NCBI GenBank assembly: GCA_002284615.2
Contig: MU069487.1
Span: forward strand, 404,806 to 419,144
Source of the DNA: Dunaliella salina
Taxonomy: Eukaryota > Chlorophyta > Chlorophyceae > Chlamydomonadales > Dunaliellaceae
Reading direction: 5' to 3'
DNA: 14,339 nt
Shown here: one piece after another, positions 1 to 14,339 of the stretch
Layout of the letters: each line of letters starts with the position of its first letter
Position numbering within the stretch: the first letter of the stretch is position 1
Made by a program: the position numbers and the translations under genes
The notes under the pieces: generated by a model
The model's input: only the letters and a program-made list of their open reading frames with translations
Databases searched by the model: none
What the model was told of the DNA's origin: nothing

Positions 1-603
1 GAAAGAGAATGTTATGAACGTAGAGGAGTGGAATGTCACACCCCCTGCTACACTTAAAGGGTCACTGACCCAGAGCTTGCCATCCACTTCTTGTCTTTCA
101 TGCATTCTACCTGCTTCTCTGGCTCACCAGAGCAGTGGAATTGAGGAGGAGCCTTGCCTGCCATGCTCGCTTGCCCTACTACTCAAGCATCTAAGACTGA
201 ATTGCATCCTGCTCTTTTGCAAACTTCATTCAAAGTAGAACAAATGGGCTGTGCAGCAAATTTGGTGAAAAGACACCTCCAGCCATGATTGCCACCAAGC
301 TTGCCACTCACTTTTTGCCCTTAATGCATTCTACAAGATGACAGCAAAAAGTTCATACCAAAAACACTGTAGATGCCTTAGATGCCTCACCTGTACACCT
401 TGCTGCTAAGCCATCTCCCGTGTGAGCTCCAGGGGGAAGCCGGAGCTGCCATACAGTAGGAATGCACCTGGACAAGCCGACAAATAGAGGTCTCACCTGC
501 ACACCTTGCTGCTCAGCCACCTCCTGTGTGCACCCCAGGGGGAAGCCAAAGCTGCCATGTAGCAGGAATGCAACTGCACCTGCCAGCACAGTAGGGGTCT
601 CAC
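1..603 (-). other. alaS: AlaRS intron 10 (partial)
   Basis: No exon is recognised left of 604. The part next to exon 10 is filled by tandem copies of that exon's 3' edge. Further left, a segment of about 39 bp ending CATGCATTCTAC is present twice (about 75-113 and 299-337) with scattered differences. Nothing else is recognised. Confidence 0.8.
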
Positions 604-13662
<13,059 letters not shown>

Positions 13663-13808
13663 GACAGAGAGATTTGATTGGAGGCCTTTTAATTTGAATA
13701 ATTGGTTTGCCAATGATAGCCAAGATGACTCACCAGCTGAAATTGTTGTAACGTTCATCATATCATATAGTATATCCTATATATCTCGGACTTTTTACGA
13801 AATCAATA
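13663..13808. promoter_or_regulatory. Probable bidirectional promoter between AlaRS and DHQS
   Basis: Only 146 bp separates the two divergent start codons. The right half is clearly AT-rich, with TATA-like stretches at about 13757-13786 (TATAGTATATCC, TATATATCTC) within 55 bp of the DHQS ATG. The plus-strand 5' UTR would therefore have to be short if these are used. No specific factor site could be assigned. If the upstream AlaRS ATG at 13761 is used, the spacer shrinks to 47 bp. Confidence 0.5.
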
Positions 13809-14266
13809 ATGGCGCTGTCCGGCAGAGTTGCCAGCACTGCGCAGAGCATCTCCCATCATCACTCTGCCAGAGAGGCTCCCATCACCCTGCCAGCCTCTTT
13901 CTCTGGGCCAGCAGCCCCATGCTCACGCCGTGCCCCCTGCCAGACACCTACACATGCTAGCCCTTCAGCAGCCCATCAGCGCCAGGGATGCGGGCCATGC
14001 ACCCTCCTTCTGCCTCCTGCAGGACAGAGGCGTGGCGCAAGGACCACAGCAGCAGCAGCAGCACCCGCAGCGGAGGCTTCTATGTTGCAACAGCAGGAGG
14101 AGCTTGTTATGAAGACAGTGGATGTATCGCTGGGCACACGCTCGTACCCCATCTACATTGGGAATGGCCTGCTGCAGCACAGGCCCGAGCTGTTCCGCAA
14201 GCACATTCCAGGGAAGAAGGTGCTGGTGGTGACCAACGAGAACATTGCCAAGATATACCTGGACAA
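13809..14266 (+). CDS. aroB: 3-dehydroquinate synthase, exon 1 (plastid precursor; rest beyond window)
   Basis: This NAD- and metal-dependent enzyme converts DAHP to 3-dehydroquinate, the second step of the plastid shikimate pathway. The exon encodes 152 codons plus two bases. Residues 1-100 are rich in Ala, Ser, Pro, Arg and Gln, starting MALSGRVASTAQSIS, with no family match, and look like a chloroplast transit peptide plus linker. Residues from 101 on (MKTVDVSLGTRSYPIYIGNG, then GKKVLVVTNENIAKIYLDK) match the N-terminal Rossmann-like part of the family. The ATG at 13809 has A at -3 and G at +4. Internal ATGs at 14082 and 14109 would remove the transit peptide. The exon ends at GGACAA|GTGAGTG, phase 2, just before an in-frame TGA. 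The catalytic and metal-binding parts lie beyond the right edge. Confidence 0.9.
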
Positions 14267-14339
14267 GTGAGTGCGTCGTGGCGTAGGTATGGACGGGTAT
14301 GCCTGCATGCGTGCGTGTTTTCGCATGTGTGCATGAGCG
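14267..14339 (+). other. aroB: DHQS intron 1 (partial)
   Basis: It starts with the consensus donor GTGAGTG directly after the phase 2 end of exon 1 and runs out of the window. It has short GCGTGCGTG-like and GCATGTGTGCATG pieces. Confidence 0.85.

Noticed and set aside
1..603. Search for AlaRS exon 11
   Set aside because: No minus-strand stretch resembles the linker or editing domain after GVQ. The next exon must be beyond the left edge.

Overview
The window is nuclear DNA from a eukaryote, most likely a chlorophyte green alga. The evidence is two plastid-type enzymes with N-terminal extensions that look like transit peptides, coding sequence cut into many short exons, and long introns filled with minisatellites and (CA)n/(TG)n tracts. 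Base composition looks moderate rather than very GC-rich, and the introns are large. That would fit a Dunaliella-like alga better than Chlamydomonas, but this is an inference from style and not an identification.

Two genes stand head to head near the right end. On the minus strand, 13662 down to 604 holds the first ten exons of a cyanobacterial/plastid-type alanyl-tRNA synthetase. They join in frame into about 481 residues: transit peptide, class II catalytic core, and the start of the tRNA-recognition and linker region. The editing and C-terminal domains lie beyond the left edge. On the plus strand, 13809-14266 is exon 1 of a plastid 3-dehydroquinate synthase (shikimate pathway). Only about 146 bp separates the two start codons, so the promoter is probably shared. 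One gene charges tRNA-Ala for plastid (possibly also mitochondrial) translation. The other feeds aromatic amino-acid synthesis. No direct functional link is visible.

Region by region: 1-603 is intron 10 with two decayed copies of the end of exon 10. Intron 9 (779-2622) has copies of the start of exon 10. Intron 8 (2766-5076) has a GC donor, an AT-rich foreign-looking block, and a 194-200 bp tandem array built on the start of exon 9. Intron 7 (5305-7063) has copies of the start of exon 8, a long (GT)n, and copies of the end of exon 7. Intron 6 (7169-8058) is plain. Intron 5 (8169-10106) has a 77-bp degenerate array, a copy of the end of exon 5 and a hairpin. Intron 4 (10291-11311) has complementary (CA)n and (TG)n tracts. 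Intron 3 (11456-12625) has a 105-bp satellite and another dinucleotide tract.

No new multi-gene system is present. Two structural observations are unusual. First, introns throughout the synthetase gene contain decayed tandem copies of the adjacent exon edge together with its splice site, as if the introns grew by duplicating exon-intron boundaries. Second, intron 4 ends in a (CA)n tract running directly into the AG, with a complementary (UG)n tract upstream in the same intron. That arrangement could replace a polypyrimidine tract by RNA structure.
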